This document shows, in pieces, positions 21,301 through 31,737 of a stretch of DNA of 64,000 nt (position 1 is the stretch's first letter; each line of letters starts with the position of its first letter). The DNA is taken from positions 154,102 to 218,101 of the forward strand of contig JAKUCV010002209.1 in the NCBI GenBank assembly GCA_028386065.3, read 5' to 3'. The notes beneath the pieces are model-generated. The model saw only the letters and a program-made list of their open reading frames with translations. It was not told the origin of the DNA and searched no databases. Source of the stretch: Turnera subulata. Lineage: Eukaryota > Streptophyta > Magnoliopsida > Malpighiales > Passifloraceae. Both the position numbers and the translations under genes were made by a program.

Positions 21301-21831
21301 TAAACAAGAAGCAATCTTATCGTGTTTTGGAATATTCCCTTGGTACTATTATGAACTCTGGGATGCTTGCAGGTGAAAAATCCATGGCCTAATGTTGATG
21401 CTCATAGTGGAGTGTTGCTGAACTACTATGGTTTGACTGAAGCAAGGTATGGTAGTTTTATTCCTTTTCAGGATGCTTTTGAACCATTCTTTTCAAACCA
21501 AAAAAGAAATATATATATATGCTTTTCAACCATGTTTTTGCTATTATGTAATGGAGGAAAGCTGATGACATTGACCGACATTGATCTTCCACAGGTATTT
21601 CACTGTTCTTTTTGGTGTATCAAGGAGTATTGGCATCTGCTCTCAGGTTTGTTACTAACTTTTCTTCTTTGTGTTGCCTTATTATTTGCCTCGAGTTATT
21701 TATCTGAAGCATTTCTCTTTAAAAATTTATAGCTAATATGGGACCGAGCATTGGGGTTGCCACTTGAAAGACCCAAGAGTGTAACAATGGACTGGCTTGA
21801 GAACCACTGCAAGAAAGTAGCATCGTCCTGA
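15304..21831 (+). CDS. CSY4: Citrate synthase, mitochondrial
   Basis: Condenses acetyl-CoA and oxaloacetate to citrate in the mitochondrial TCA cycle. Nineteen exons join in frame to 473 aa (Arabidopsis CSY4 is about 474): 15304-15354, 15529-15591, 16022-16063, 16461-16526, 16608-16673, 16780-16893, 17066-17129, 17411-17493, 19392-19441, 19543-19620, 19768-19896, 20015-20057, 20195-20281, 20790-20891, 21035-21142, 21229-21279, 21373-21446, 21595-21646, 21733-21831. All introns are GT-AG. The N-terminus ([17 protein letters not shown]) is Arg/Ser-rich, as expected for a mitochondrial presequence. The catalytic triad is visible: His about 307 in GPLHGLANQ, His about 353 in GFGHGVLR, Asp about 408 in NVDAHSG. 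The start is the first ATG in Kozak-like context (GCCGCCATGG). Intron 8 (1.9 kb) is unusually long. Confidence 0.97.
16936..17040. repeat. 51-bp imperfect tandem duplication in citrate synthase intron 6
   Basis: ATCTTCTTAATCTATGTAG...ACTTTTGGCCTACAAC (from about 16936) is followed by a second copy from about 16987 with substitutions (ATCTTCTTAATATATTTAG...ACTTTTGGCCTGCAAC). It lies wholly within an intron. Confidence 0.7.
17494..19391. other. Long intron 8 of citrate synthase, probably containing decayed inserted DNA
   Basis: This intron is far longer than its neighbours. Two related stretches, near 18130-18220 and 18515-18590, both read as a TATAGA(GT)CTRTAA...CTTAACC block followed by GAGTAGGACTCC and ATTAACTAATGG / AATGG. 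This is a dispersed direct repeat, as expected if transposon-derived DNA has accumulated here. No ORF with recognisable domains is present. Confidence 0.4.
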
Positions 21832-23069
21832 GAATGGGTAAAACAGTGATAATATTCATCAAAGTAATAATTTATCAGAAGCATGGGCTTTTGTTGGATT
21901 GAGGAATCGTGTGAAGTTGTCAAATACGAGCTCGGTGGGCGACTTCAATTCTTTTTGAGTTTTAGAGTTAGTTTCACGAAATTTTGAACTGTGGAATAGT
22001 ACAGCGACGTTTTGTAATTTGGTACAAAGCAGAACTACGTCGAAGTTAATATAGTTGAAAACAAGAATTGAATTTGGGTCTCGTTGGAGCCCCTCTTGAA
22101 TAAAACAAGGAGTTTGATAGAAATGTGTGTAACAAAATGGAATCAGGATTAGTGAGGTGAGATCGAGTTTATAAGAGAGAATTGAAAATGTATTTCTTCC
22201 TTTAGAGCGCAAAAAAAAGTATTTCTTCCCGGATCTGTTACATGTGTTGTAATGCTGCCGCAAACATTCCCGTCCACAAACTACCATGATAACATGCCAT
22301 GTATCCGACTATCTCAGGATGCCAAAACATAACGAACAATTCTGACAACCTGCGAACTCGTAACTACTCTAGACGATCCTCGTCCCCAAAACTATTTTTG
22401 TGGTACATAAAAGCAGAGTATTTAACCCTCGTCCCCAATTCTGAAAACACAAAATCTGAAAAAAAGAGAAACACATAAAAACACACAGACACACACACAA
22501 AAACAACTGTATGATGAACCAAAATCTGACCTGTTTCAACAAGAAGCTTAATATTTTGGAAAATTTGAGCAAATGAATGTATGACCCTCCCAAGTCCCAA
22601 GTCTATTCTTTTGGACTTAGTTGGATCATTGCACCAAGTCCGACCAGTGTACAACTATTGGTTCCACGGAGAATTGATATACCTCTTTGTTCTTGTTTTG
22701 CTAAATCGTCTACTTTTAAGAGTTAATCATGAAGAATACATAAATTTGATGATCAAGAAATTCTTGACGATGATAATTGATAGGAGCCTAATGAGGATGG
22801 ATTTAATCCCTCCAGAATTTTTTCTTATAGTTGGATCCTTGGTTGGACTTGGAACTTTTCAAAAAGAAAATTATTTATTATATTTTCTTTCGAGGATTTA
22901 ATAACTTGAGTTTTTTTTTTGAACAAATAATAATAACGAGTTTATTTAGCGAAAAGTAGTAGTTTGTAAAAAAAATTAAGCGAAAAGAAGTAAACAAAAA
23001 AGAAAAGAAAAGAAATGCACGTACACTAGACTACTAGTAAGTAGTAACCGCCCAACCCAGCCGAACCCC
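21832..23069. other. Intergenic region between citrate synthase and the tRNA methyltransferase
   Basis: The left part is the citrate synthase 3' UTR. An (AC)n-rich patch occurs near 22475-22500. No other gene is recognised. Short ORFs on both strands show no domains. Confidence 0.5.
22190..22229. repeat. Micro-insertion of 18 nt ending in A8 between 11-bp direct repeats
   Basis: GTATTTCTTCC at 22190-22200 and 22219-22229 flanks TTTAGAGCGC followed by eight A. This is the plus-strand version of the pattern: unique sequence, A-run, then second target copy. Confidence 0.75.
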
Positions 23070-26000
23070 ATGAACCTCATGGCGTCACCATCTAGTAACG
23101 GACAAACTCCCACTGAAACCCTAAACCCCTCCGCCACCACCACCGCCGACCAGAACCCCAACTGCCCGATGGACAGCGAGGATCCAACCAAGTCGGCCGA
23201 GCCACATATCCAGCCGTCCAATGCGCAATCAGTGGACGACAGCGAAAACAACAACCAAGGCGAGAAGCGGAAACGCGAAGTGGAGGAAGAAGAAGTAGTC
23301 GACGACGCGGCGCAGGCCAAGGGAACAGCCGACCCGTCGCTCCACCCGCTGCACAAAACCTCGCTCTGCTCCTACTTCCGTCGGAACCAGGGGTCCTGCA
23401 GCCACGGCAGCACCTGCAGGTACGCCCACGGCGAGGGGGAGCTCCGGCCCCGCCCCGACAACACGTGGGACCCCACCTCGGAGCGGGCCAAGAAAGCCAT
23501 GAGAGTGGGGGAGGTGGAGGACGGGGCGGAGAAAGAAGGCCAGGAGATTATGATGACTGATGCGGTGGCTGATGATGACGGTGAGGGTGACGGCGAAGGG
23601 GGGTGTTTGGATCCTAGCTTAAGCAAATGCTTGGTGCATTTGCCTCAAAGATGGCAGTCCGATAATCTGAAGAAGTTTCTCACTGACGAAGTAGGTCATT
23701 TTTATTTTACCCTGAGAATAAAATAGAGTGTATTGTTCATTTTAACAGAAGTGGAATTTTTGTTTGTCAGGGGATTCAATTCAAATCTGCGAAGAAGAAG
23801 AAAGGGATGATGGTTGGTTTTGTAACTTTTGAGACCACCGAACAAGTGAGGATTGCAACCGAGGTATTATGACGTATTGATCTTCGTTCTCCTCAAATGG
23901 ACTCCCCAAACTTGTTCGACTTATTAATGCTTTTGTGCTTTGGTATAATGGGAGTGAATTCTTTTTTGAATTAGGAGTTGGAAGGGAAATCTGCTGGCGG
24001 CAAGAATATAAAAGTTTCTGATGTCATTCCCAGGTCGTATGACCAGAAAATCAAATCAGCCATGGCCCTCCCCCAATCCATCGATTCTGCATTGGACCCT
24101 GAGAAAAATGAACTAGTACCTATGCCTTCTGATGGTTCAGGTTCCAAGTCTAAATCTGCCCGTGCTGTTGTCACTCCCCTCGCTGATTTGCCTTATCAAG
24201 AACAATTGGACCAGAAAAAGAATTCTGTCATGCAAATCCTCATAAAACTTGTTAGAAGTGCTTCTCCCTTCTTGTTTTGTTTTCTTTATTTATTTTCCCC
24301 TACTGTTTGCTTCCACTACACCACCTCAGTGGATTGAATTCCCTCATTTTTCATTTTTGCAGACCAGAAATGCACGTAAAGCTTGTCCTGCTGGGGTCTC
24401 TATTCCAGAGTGGATTCTGAAATCTAGGGAAATAGGTCCTATTTTCTACATCATTGTTCCATAACAGCTCGTTTGTACCTTTGGAGCTAACAGTAATAGT
24501 GGCTTGATTGTTTGAGGAAGGATTTACCTGTCCTTGATAACTCTCCTCAATTTCTCAATTACATCTGTTCCATGGTTTTAAAAAAGCATGTCTGTTGGGA
24601 AATTTGATGGCTTTTTTTTTAATAGGAAAATTTTCTTAACTGCTGCAGGTGGTCTTGCATGCCAACTAGAGGGTATACTTGAGTCGCCGCTTAAAAATGG
24701 ATATCGCAATAAATGCGAGTTTTCAGTTGGGCATTCTCTTAAAGGGAAACCCACTGTTGGGTTTATGCTAGGAAACTTTAGGTGTTTTATTCTCACTTGT
24801 TTTCCTTAAAGTATTCTTGTGGCTCCTTGATTGTTTTTGAGAATGCCAATGAATTTTTCAGGGAGGGAGTGACAGCAGTAGAAGAGCCAGTGGACTGTCC
24901 AAATGTTTCACGTATTGCTTGCAAGTATGCTTTGATCTTTCAGGAATTCTTGCAGCAATCAGAATTGCCTATTTGGAATAGATTTAAAAATACGGGATTC
25001 TGGCGTCAATTGACGGTATGCATTGTATTTAGTGATGAAAATTTCACTGGTGGCAATGTTCCATTCTTTGTAACATTACTAGATGTTGAGAATGTGACTG
25101 AAATTGTCACATCTTTTTCTTACTCTCTGATATGTCTTGTTAGGTTCGAGAAGGAAGATTACCTGAGAAAGCCACTGATGTTGAAAGTCCCGAGGTCAAC
25201 ATATCGGAGGTCATGCTCATGGTTCAGGTTTGTATAATTAACTGAGGAAGACTAATATGTATAGAAATTGGGACGTGCATATATTGATTGTTTTGCCTCA
25301 TCTACATAGGTTTCCTCCAAGGGTTTTGACCATGAACTAGTAACCGGTGAGCTCAGAAGGTTAGCTCTTGTGTTTTCCAAGGGAGCTGCTGAAACTGATC
25401 CACCTTTGCCTTTAACAGCTTTGGTTCTTCAGGTACCTTTTTCTTCATGATTTTCTATTATATCGAATCGGGTGATTTAGATTGCCACGGCCACATTGAA
25501 TTACTAACATCTGCAGGGTTGCTCATTGGCTATTATCTCTTCCGCAAGTTAGCATAAAGTTAGTGAGAGAAAATGAATAAAAACAGATTTAAGATGCAAA
25601 TTCTTATAGTCACAACAGTATAATATTTCTGTGATTAAAGTTACGTCTTGCAGGTCAACTAAATATAACTTGGACTTAAATAATTGTTTCTTTCTTTTTT
25701 TCTTTTTTTTTTGCTTTAATGGCATCTAATATTTTCTCTCTTGAACATATATTTAGCTATCAATCAGTCTACCTGTCTGTGTAGACATGATCATCATCAT
25801 TACCTTCTATTGTTTCTACTGATAAAACTGTGGCAAGGGCTTGGGGAGGCAAAAGTTATTTAGTGAAAGCAAGGTTATCGGGCGCAGTTTGGGACTGGAG
25901 ACAAAATAGAAACTAGCAGTTTAGTGGGCAATGTGCCTTCACTAATTTCATGTTTCTATTTAGCAAAATGCCTGCTTTCTTTTGCGCTATAAATTATGAG

Positions 26001-28338
26001 GGTCCTTGTGGATCTGTGGTCTGCCTGGAAGTAATCCAGCTGCAAATAAAAGCGCACAAGAACAAATTGTCCTGATCATTCAGGGAGCACCTAAATAATT
26101 CCGAGTATGTAAGGTTTGGAAAGTTTTGACACTAATATGCATTTGGCAAGAACGAGTGAGATTTAATGTTCTTTCTTTAGTTAAACCATGCTTTGCTATC
26201 AGGATTGTCTAATTTTTTGTTGTCATTGTGTAATACTGTAAGCATAGAATTGTAGAACACGATCTCTTTTCTTAGTTACTTTCATGAGTGGCATTCTGGA
26301 TCTTTTTCTATCGTCTTAGTACCTCAACTCTTGCTGCAAAGTCCAGACTGTTAGTCCATGTCTCATTCAACTTCATATTGCATAACTTCCTTTCTGAATA
26401 TTCCAAATGCCTTTTTTTGTCATCTTGCAATAATGATTCTCTCCTTGTAGGATCACCAAGGAATATCAAATGTTGCACCAGCTGATGCTCCCCTGCGCCC
26501 ACTGTGTCTTCCTAATACTGGAAGTGGCTCTGAAGTGGAGGTGAATGGTGATGTTGCAGAAGCAAGAATCCATGATCACATAAGTAACCTTCGGTTTTCC
26601 ATTTCTCCAACAGCATTTTTCCAGGTTAGGATCTGGAGACATATCTCTCTTGCTTGAGTAAATCATTTTCTTAATGACTCCTTCAAGCTATTGTTGTTCA
26701 GGTTAACAGCCTTGCAGCTGAAAAGCTATATGCTCTTGCTGGTGATTGGGCTGGTCTGGGTCCTGACACATTGCTATTTGATGTATGTTGTGGGACTGGA
26801 ACAATTGGGCTCACTTTAGCTCATCGAGTTGGCATGGTAATTCCCATTTTCCTACCAGTTTCCAGTAAGCTTGTCGTTATGGGAGACTTAAATTTTTCTC
26901 CCTTCTATAGCACTGTCTTCCGGGAACATGTTATTTAAATTGCAGATTGGCAATTGTTACGTAGGCCTCTAAAAATGTTTTTGAGTCATTTACACATTTC
27001 TTATAAAAAATAAAGTATTAAAAGAAAAAAAGATGAAGACGCTTGTTTTCTTCATCTTTTTGTACTATTTCTTTCCAAGGTTCAGCTTGTGTCTGCACTT
27101 TTTCTCCAGGTGGTTGGCATTGAAATGAACGCTTCTGCAGTTTCAGATGCTCATCGCAATGCTGAAATCAATGGCATAAAGAATTGCAGATTTGTCTGTG
27201 GCAAGGTAAGCTGATTTTTTGCTCCTTTCGGCTCCATGCACGTATCACATGTCCTTGTGCTTAATTTGGGTTCTTGGACCCAAAAGGACATTAGCCCTTA
27301 TGCGAGATTTTCAAAGAAGAGAATACTTTAAATTTTCTGCTGTTGTAGTGGAATAGATTGGAAAACCATATTTGAGTTATTTGCCATGTTACTCTCACAT
27401 GAAATCGTCGGTTTATTACATCCTTAATAGTTCCTGGCATGCAACAGGCAGAGGATGTGATGGGGTCTTTATTGAAGGAGTACATAAATGTCCCTCAGAA
27501 GAACGATAAACTGTTAGGTTTGTCTGAAGCTGGTAAAAAGGCTGTACCAATTGTTCAGGAGAAAGATACCTCAGTTGATAATTTGCAAGATGCTAATAGG
27601 ATCTTGGACCTTGAGGTAGAAAATGGTGACAGTGTTTCTAGACATTCAGAAAATGGTGGAGAAGAACCCAAGAACACAGTTGAGAAGGGTTGCACCACCG
27701 AAAATGAGAGTTCTTCACAAGTACAGTTCAAGAATTTTGTTGCCATTGTTGACCCTCCACGTGGTGGGCTTCATCCCACTGTGAGTAACATGCCCCTTAA
27801 ATTATCCGTTTTCTTTTTGATAGTCTTGTTGAAGGTGAGACTCAACCCGAGGTTCATCCCCTCTTTGCCCTTTTTAAGGCTTAAAGGGTACAACTTGAAT
27901 TACATGCCCCTTAAATTATCCTTCTTTTCCCTTGTGCAAAGCTGATTGTAGTGTTGTCAACATGTAGGTGATCAAATCTCTGAGAACCCACGAACATCTT
28001 CGCCGTCTTGTGTTAGTTTAACGATCCTGCTGTAGTCTATTTACATCAATTCATAATTTGGTTCCGTTTTTAATTGTTCCGTCGGGTGTTTTTGTAGTTA
28101 CATTTCTTGCAACCCGGAGACCTTGATGGCAAATGCCATTGAACTCTGCACACCATCTTCCGAAGAAAGCAAGAAAGGGAATAACAGGGCGTGGAGGAAG
28201 ATGGGTAATGCTGGTTTGGCAAGGCACAGAGCAAAGTCTATGCCCATGTCAGAGCCTTTCCGACCTGTGAAAGCCATGGCTGTTGATCTTTTTCCTCACT
28301 CTGCGCATTGTGAAATGGTGATGCTCCTGGAGAGGTAA
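23070..28338 (+). CDS. C3H24: tRNA (uracil-5-)-methyltransferase with CCCH zinc finger
   Basis: Likely transfers a methyl group from SAM to uracil C5 in tRNA (position 54 by family inference; orthologue of Arabidopsis At2g28450 and animal TRMT2A). Fourteen exons give 859 aa: 23070-23690, 23771-23863, 23975-24250, 24363-24435, 24649-24781, 24862-25015, 25144-25227, 25310-25432, 26451-26624, 26702-26836, 27110-27205, 27448-27780, 27968-28011, 28098-28338. A C-x9-C-x5-C-x3-H finger lies at residues 100-120. The TRAM-less core carries RNKCEFSVGHS, the SAM motif DVCCGTGTIGLTLA, the IVDPPRGGLHP loop and the nucleophile Cys in VYISCNPETL. The N-terminus is acidic and KRKR-containing, so a nuclear location is plausible. 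An in-frame ATG at 23079 (CTCATGG) has a better context and may be the true start. Confidence 0.95.
27788..27921. repeat. 94-nt insertion between perfect 20-bp direct repeats in intron 12 of the methyltransferase gene
   Basis: ACATGCCCCTTAAATTATCC at 27788-27807 recurs exactly at 27902-27921. The enclosed 94 nt begin TTTTCTTTTTGATAG and contain GAGGTTCATCCCC, which resembles a Pol III B box (GGTTCRANNCC). This could be a short SINE-like insertion with a long target duplication, or a larger member of the micro-insertion class. The family is not identified. Confidence 0.55.
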
Positions 28339-29430
28339 AAATATTGTCCGGGTAAACCTAACCTAGTCGCAGATGTTGATGACAACGAAATGCTGATGGC
28401 TTTGATAATGATGTTTAAAATTGAATTTTTGATAGGGAGTTTCACTTTGTTTCTGTTCTTGTTCTTGTTTAAGTTTCTCAATTTTGGAATTACTCGCTGT
28501 GTTTATATTGGAGTGCCTTACCGAAAGTTTCCAGTCTTGAAGCAAAGCCCATGATACGCATGGTTTATAAAAAGATCAGATAATATACTTCATTCCCTCG
28601 AGAAAACTCAAAACACACATTAGCGATAGTTTTTACTTGTATGCCGGTATTGATCCAGCTTTAGGGTTAATTGAATTCAGTTCAAATTCCATTACACAAA
28701 TCAATGGGACGTGCTATATGCGTAGAAGTTTCTCAATTTAAAAAAAAAAAGAGCATCACCACAATTGGCTGCTAAAATTAGTCGTTCTCTAAATGTACTG
28801 TTATTTCTTAAAAATTTTAGTCAGTGTAGTATTAAAAGTTAATTGTGGTAAACTTTTAAGATGATAGTCATTGTATATACGCAGATAAATAAAGGATAAT
28901 ATTAATAATGCAGTATTCTTTTTCTTGTCATGCTTGTTGAATAAGCATTGAATCCATTATTCTTTTTAAAGTCTTTAGTAACTGTTATATTGTAAGAATC
29001 ATTTTAATTTTTGGTATGGGAAAAAATTAGTTGATAGCATTCTTTTTTTTTTGGCATAAGCCACATTTTTTTTGTACAAATAACATTGTAAGTTAAAAGG
29101 ATGGTATAAATGAAATTTTCATCATTTTCAAAATTATGTTATCACGAAGATTATTTACGTGTATTTATTTGTTTCAGTGGAGTAATAATTACCGTCGAAT
29201 TATTTTACGAAAACTGAATGTAAATTTATACGAAAACTATATTTTCTTTCAAATAAAACAAAGTTCTACTCTAAAACATTGTGCAAAAACTCTCTAAAAC
29301 CTCTAACAAATGCTTCAGACTTTGTTTTTTTTTTTTCTACGAATGAAAAAAAAAAGACAAAATGAGATGGCAATACTCCAAAATTTCAGATAGTCACTCA
29401 TGATGTGATTGACAACGGAACCAAGACGGA

Positions 29431-29474
29431 AAGTTAAATAGTTATTAATACTAAGTTAAATAGTTATTAATACT
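29431..29474. repeat. Perfect 22-bp tandem duplication
   Basis: AAGTTAAATAGTTATTAATACT is present twice in direct succession without spacer (29431-29452, 29453-29474). The identity of the copies indicates a recent event. Confidence 0.85.
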
Positions 29475-30510
29475 TCCTTTCATGGAAGGACCTTTAGGAA
29501 TGATAGATAATCACATGTCTTTATAAAACCATCCATCTTAACAAATAACAATGCTGTGTTACTAGGGATGTTAATTCTAAATAATATTATGTTGTAAAAA
29601 AAGATTATAACCATAATCTAACTAAATCCAAATTTCAAGCCCATCTATTACACGGGGGAGCCCGAGGCAAAGCGAAGGATTTAGCTATAGCATGGGTTGA
29701 TGTTTTTTTTTTTGGTACATAAATATCCTAAACACTTAGTAGGATCAAATTCCTGAACTGAAATTCAAGATAGAAGAGAGATGCTAGTGTTGGCTATTGT
29801 CGATTGGTAATATTATGATGATTTGGCAAGTGCGGGAAGAAATGTGTCAACGCACAACAGGAATTACGTATAGCCCACTCAGGAATAACACAATAGTATC
29901 TAAATAAACTAAAGTGACTATGATGTGATAGGTTGTCTGAAAATTAAAGTTGCGATAATGTTTTCATATCTCGAGTTTTTTTAACTGGAAAAAGGGTTGA
30001 ACTGTACATTTTTTTTAAAAAATTATAGTCTTAATAATTGTTTGAAAATTAATTGGATTGGAACAGACATTCCAGCAATTTTCAAAGTAATTTGTATTTC
30101 GGTTGGAGGTCAAATGCGTCAACGCCATCTAATAGAAGAATCAGATAAAGGTGATAATATTTGATTTGAACAGCTTTTTTAAAAAAAACAAAAAGAATTA
30201 TGTTTTACCTGGTAATAAAATAAAACTCAAACCAAGTGAAGCGGGAGATGAGATTTGCGAGGATTGTGGAGCCTTCTTCTTTAATGGATTTTTGACAGGA
30301 GTTGTCCTTTTCCATTTCTTAGCCGCAGAAGCACGTTTCACTTGGTCCACCCACTATATACTTCTCCTTTTTTCTTCTTCTTTCTGCTGTGTCTCACAGA
30401 AAAAGATAGTGATGAGTGATGACTCTACATACATCTGTTACTTGTAAGTAATTAAGCAAATGAGACTTATAAACAAAATGGCAGCAGATTATTATATATA
30501 TGTTGGACCG

Positions 30511-30562
30511 GAATAGACCTAACTTAATTATTTGTTTCTAACAAAAAGAATAGACCTAATTT
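30511..30562. repeat. Micro-insertion of 22 nt ending in A5 between 15-bp direct repeats
   Basis: GAATAGACCTAACTT (30511-30525) and GAATAGACCTAATTT (30548-30562) differ at one base. They flank AATTATTTGTTTCTAAC followed by five A. Same organisation as the other micro-insertions, slightly older. Confidence 0.65.
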
Positions 30563-31737
30563 CTGTTTTAGTGACACAAACCTTTTTCATTGTCTTGTGC
30601 ATAACAAGAATGATAATAGAGACAGAGTATATAGCATCATTAACGAATGCCAAGCACAGTAATAATTATACCATGAGCACCACAAAGTCCAACCAACTTT
30701 TTTTAGTGATGGAAGTTTTAGTGTTCTCTATATCTATCCCTCCTCTAATATCATCAATATATGCGCCACGTTGCTTTGCTCTTTGATTATTCTGTATTAT
30801 GTGCCACTTTTCCTTGGCCCCCCATATGCTACTACCATTTCGGGTAATCTGGTCTGCCATAAATTTCTTTACCATAATTAAGGCATGAGATAACTAGTGC
30901 TACTAGTACTACCTCCATCAGGACTCACAACTACGAAGTTCTTTTTTCCTTGTAATATAAAGACATGCAACGTTTCATCACTCACTTCAAAGTTTTAGAC
31001 ACAACTAACAAGTACGAGAAGATTTAAAGGGATATATAGCTAACTAATTTTGAAAGAATAGTAAAGGAATTGACACAAACACTAGCTAAATGGAATGAAG
31101 CTAAACACAAGAGAATATCTATCTGGGAAGACGAAAGGAAAACAGGACAGGGACCCAGTTTGGTAGGAAATTTAGGCAGCTGATCCGTATAGCAGTACTG
31201 ATATTACATACACATGTACCTATATAGTCATATTAATGGAGTTGTATAGGTGGAAGGGAGAGGTGTAGTAGCAGAAACCAGTAGGAGTGGCATTTTTTTT
31301 TGTAGGCCATACCGAGTCTATAGCTACGTACCCACCACCTTTTGCCACTAAATATGAAATGAAGACCCAATTTAAGAAAAACCAGTGAAGTCCATCATCC
31401 TTCATTCACTACTTACTGCCCTACCTGCCAATCCATCCATCCTATCATTCCCCGCTAGCTAATTACCTTATTTTTATATTCATTATGCCTCTGTTCCCCA
31501 TCCCACACTTCTCAAGAAAGCAAAGAAATTAGGCGCATACCTAGCTGGTGCCATCATTACTATCTTTTCTCTTTTAATTTTCTTACTCTCCCTATATCTC
31601 TCCACTTACATATTATTCTCTCCATTGAGTTTGGATCAAGTTCTTACTTACTTTTTCATTCCAGTCTGCCCAAGAGGGTAGCTAGGGGGATATAGTTAGG
31701 AGTTGTTGTTTCTGTTATATAGGCTGGACTGGAGAGG

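Larger units (their letters stand above)
28339..31737. other. Intergenic, AT-rich, no gene seen
   Basis: Contains the methyltransferase 3' UTR and, near 30900-31737, the probable promoter and leader of the RING-CH gene. Poly(T) tracts at 29045 and 29705 lack flanking duplications. No RNA gene or protein domain recognised. Confidence 0.5.

Noticed and set aside
21473..21533. ATGCTTTTGAACCAT / ATGCTTTTCAACCAT flanking 31 nt in citrate synthase intron 17
   Set aside because: One mismatch, and the insert ends in an (AT)n run rather than an A-run; ambiguous.
22899..22943. Further micro-insertion candidate (TAATAACTTGAGTTT / TAATAACGAGTTT)
   Set aside because: The repeats differ by a 2-nt indel in AT-rich DNA; suggestive but not counted.
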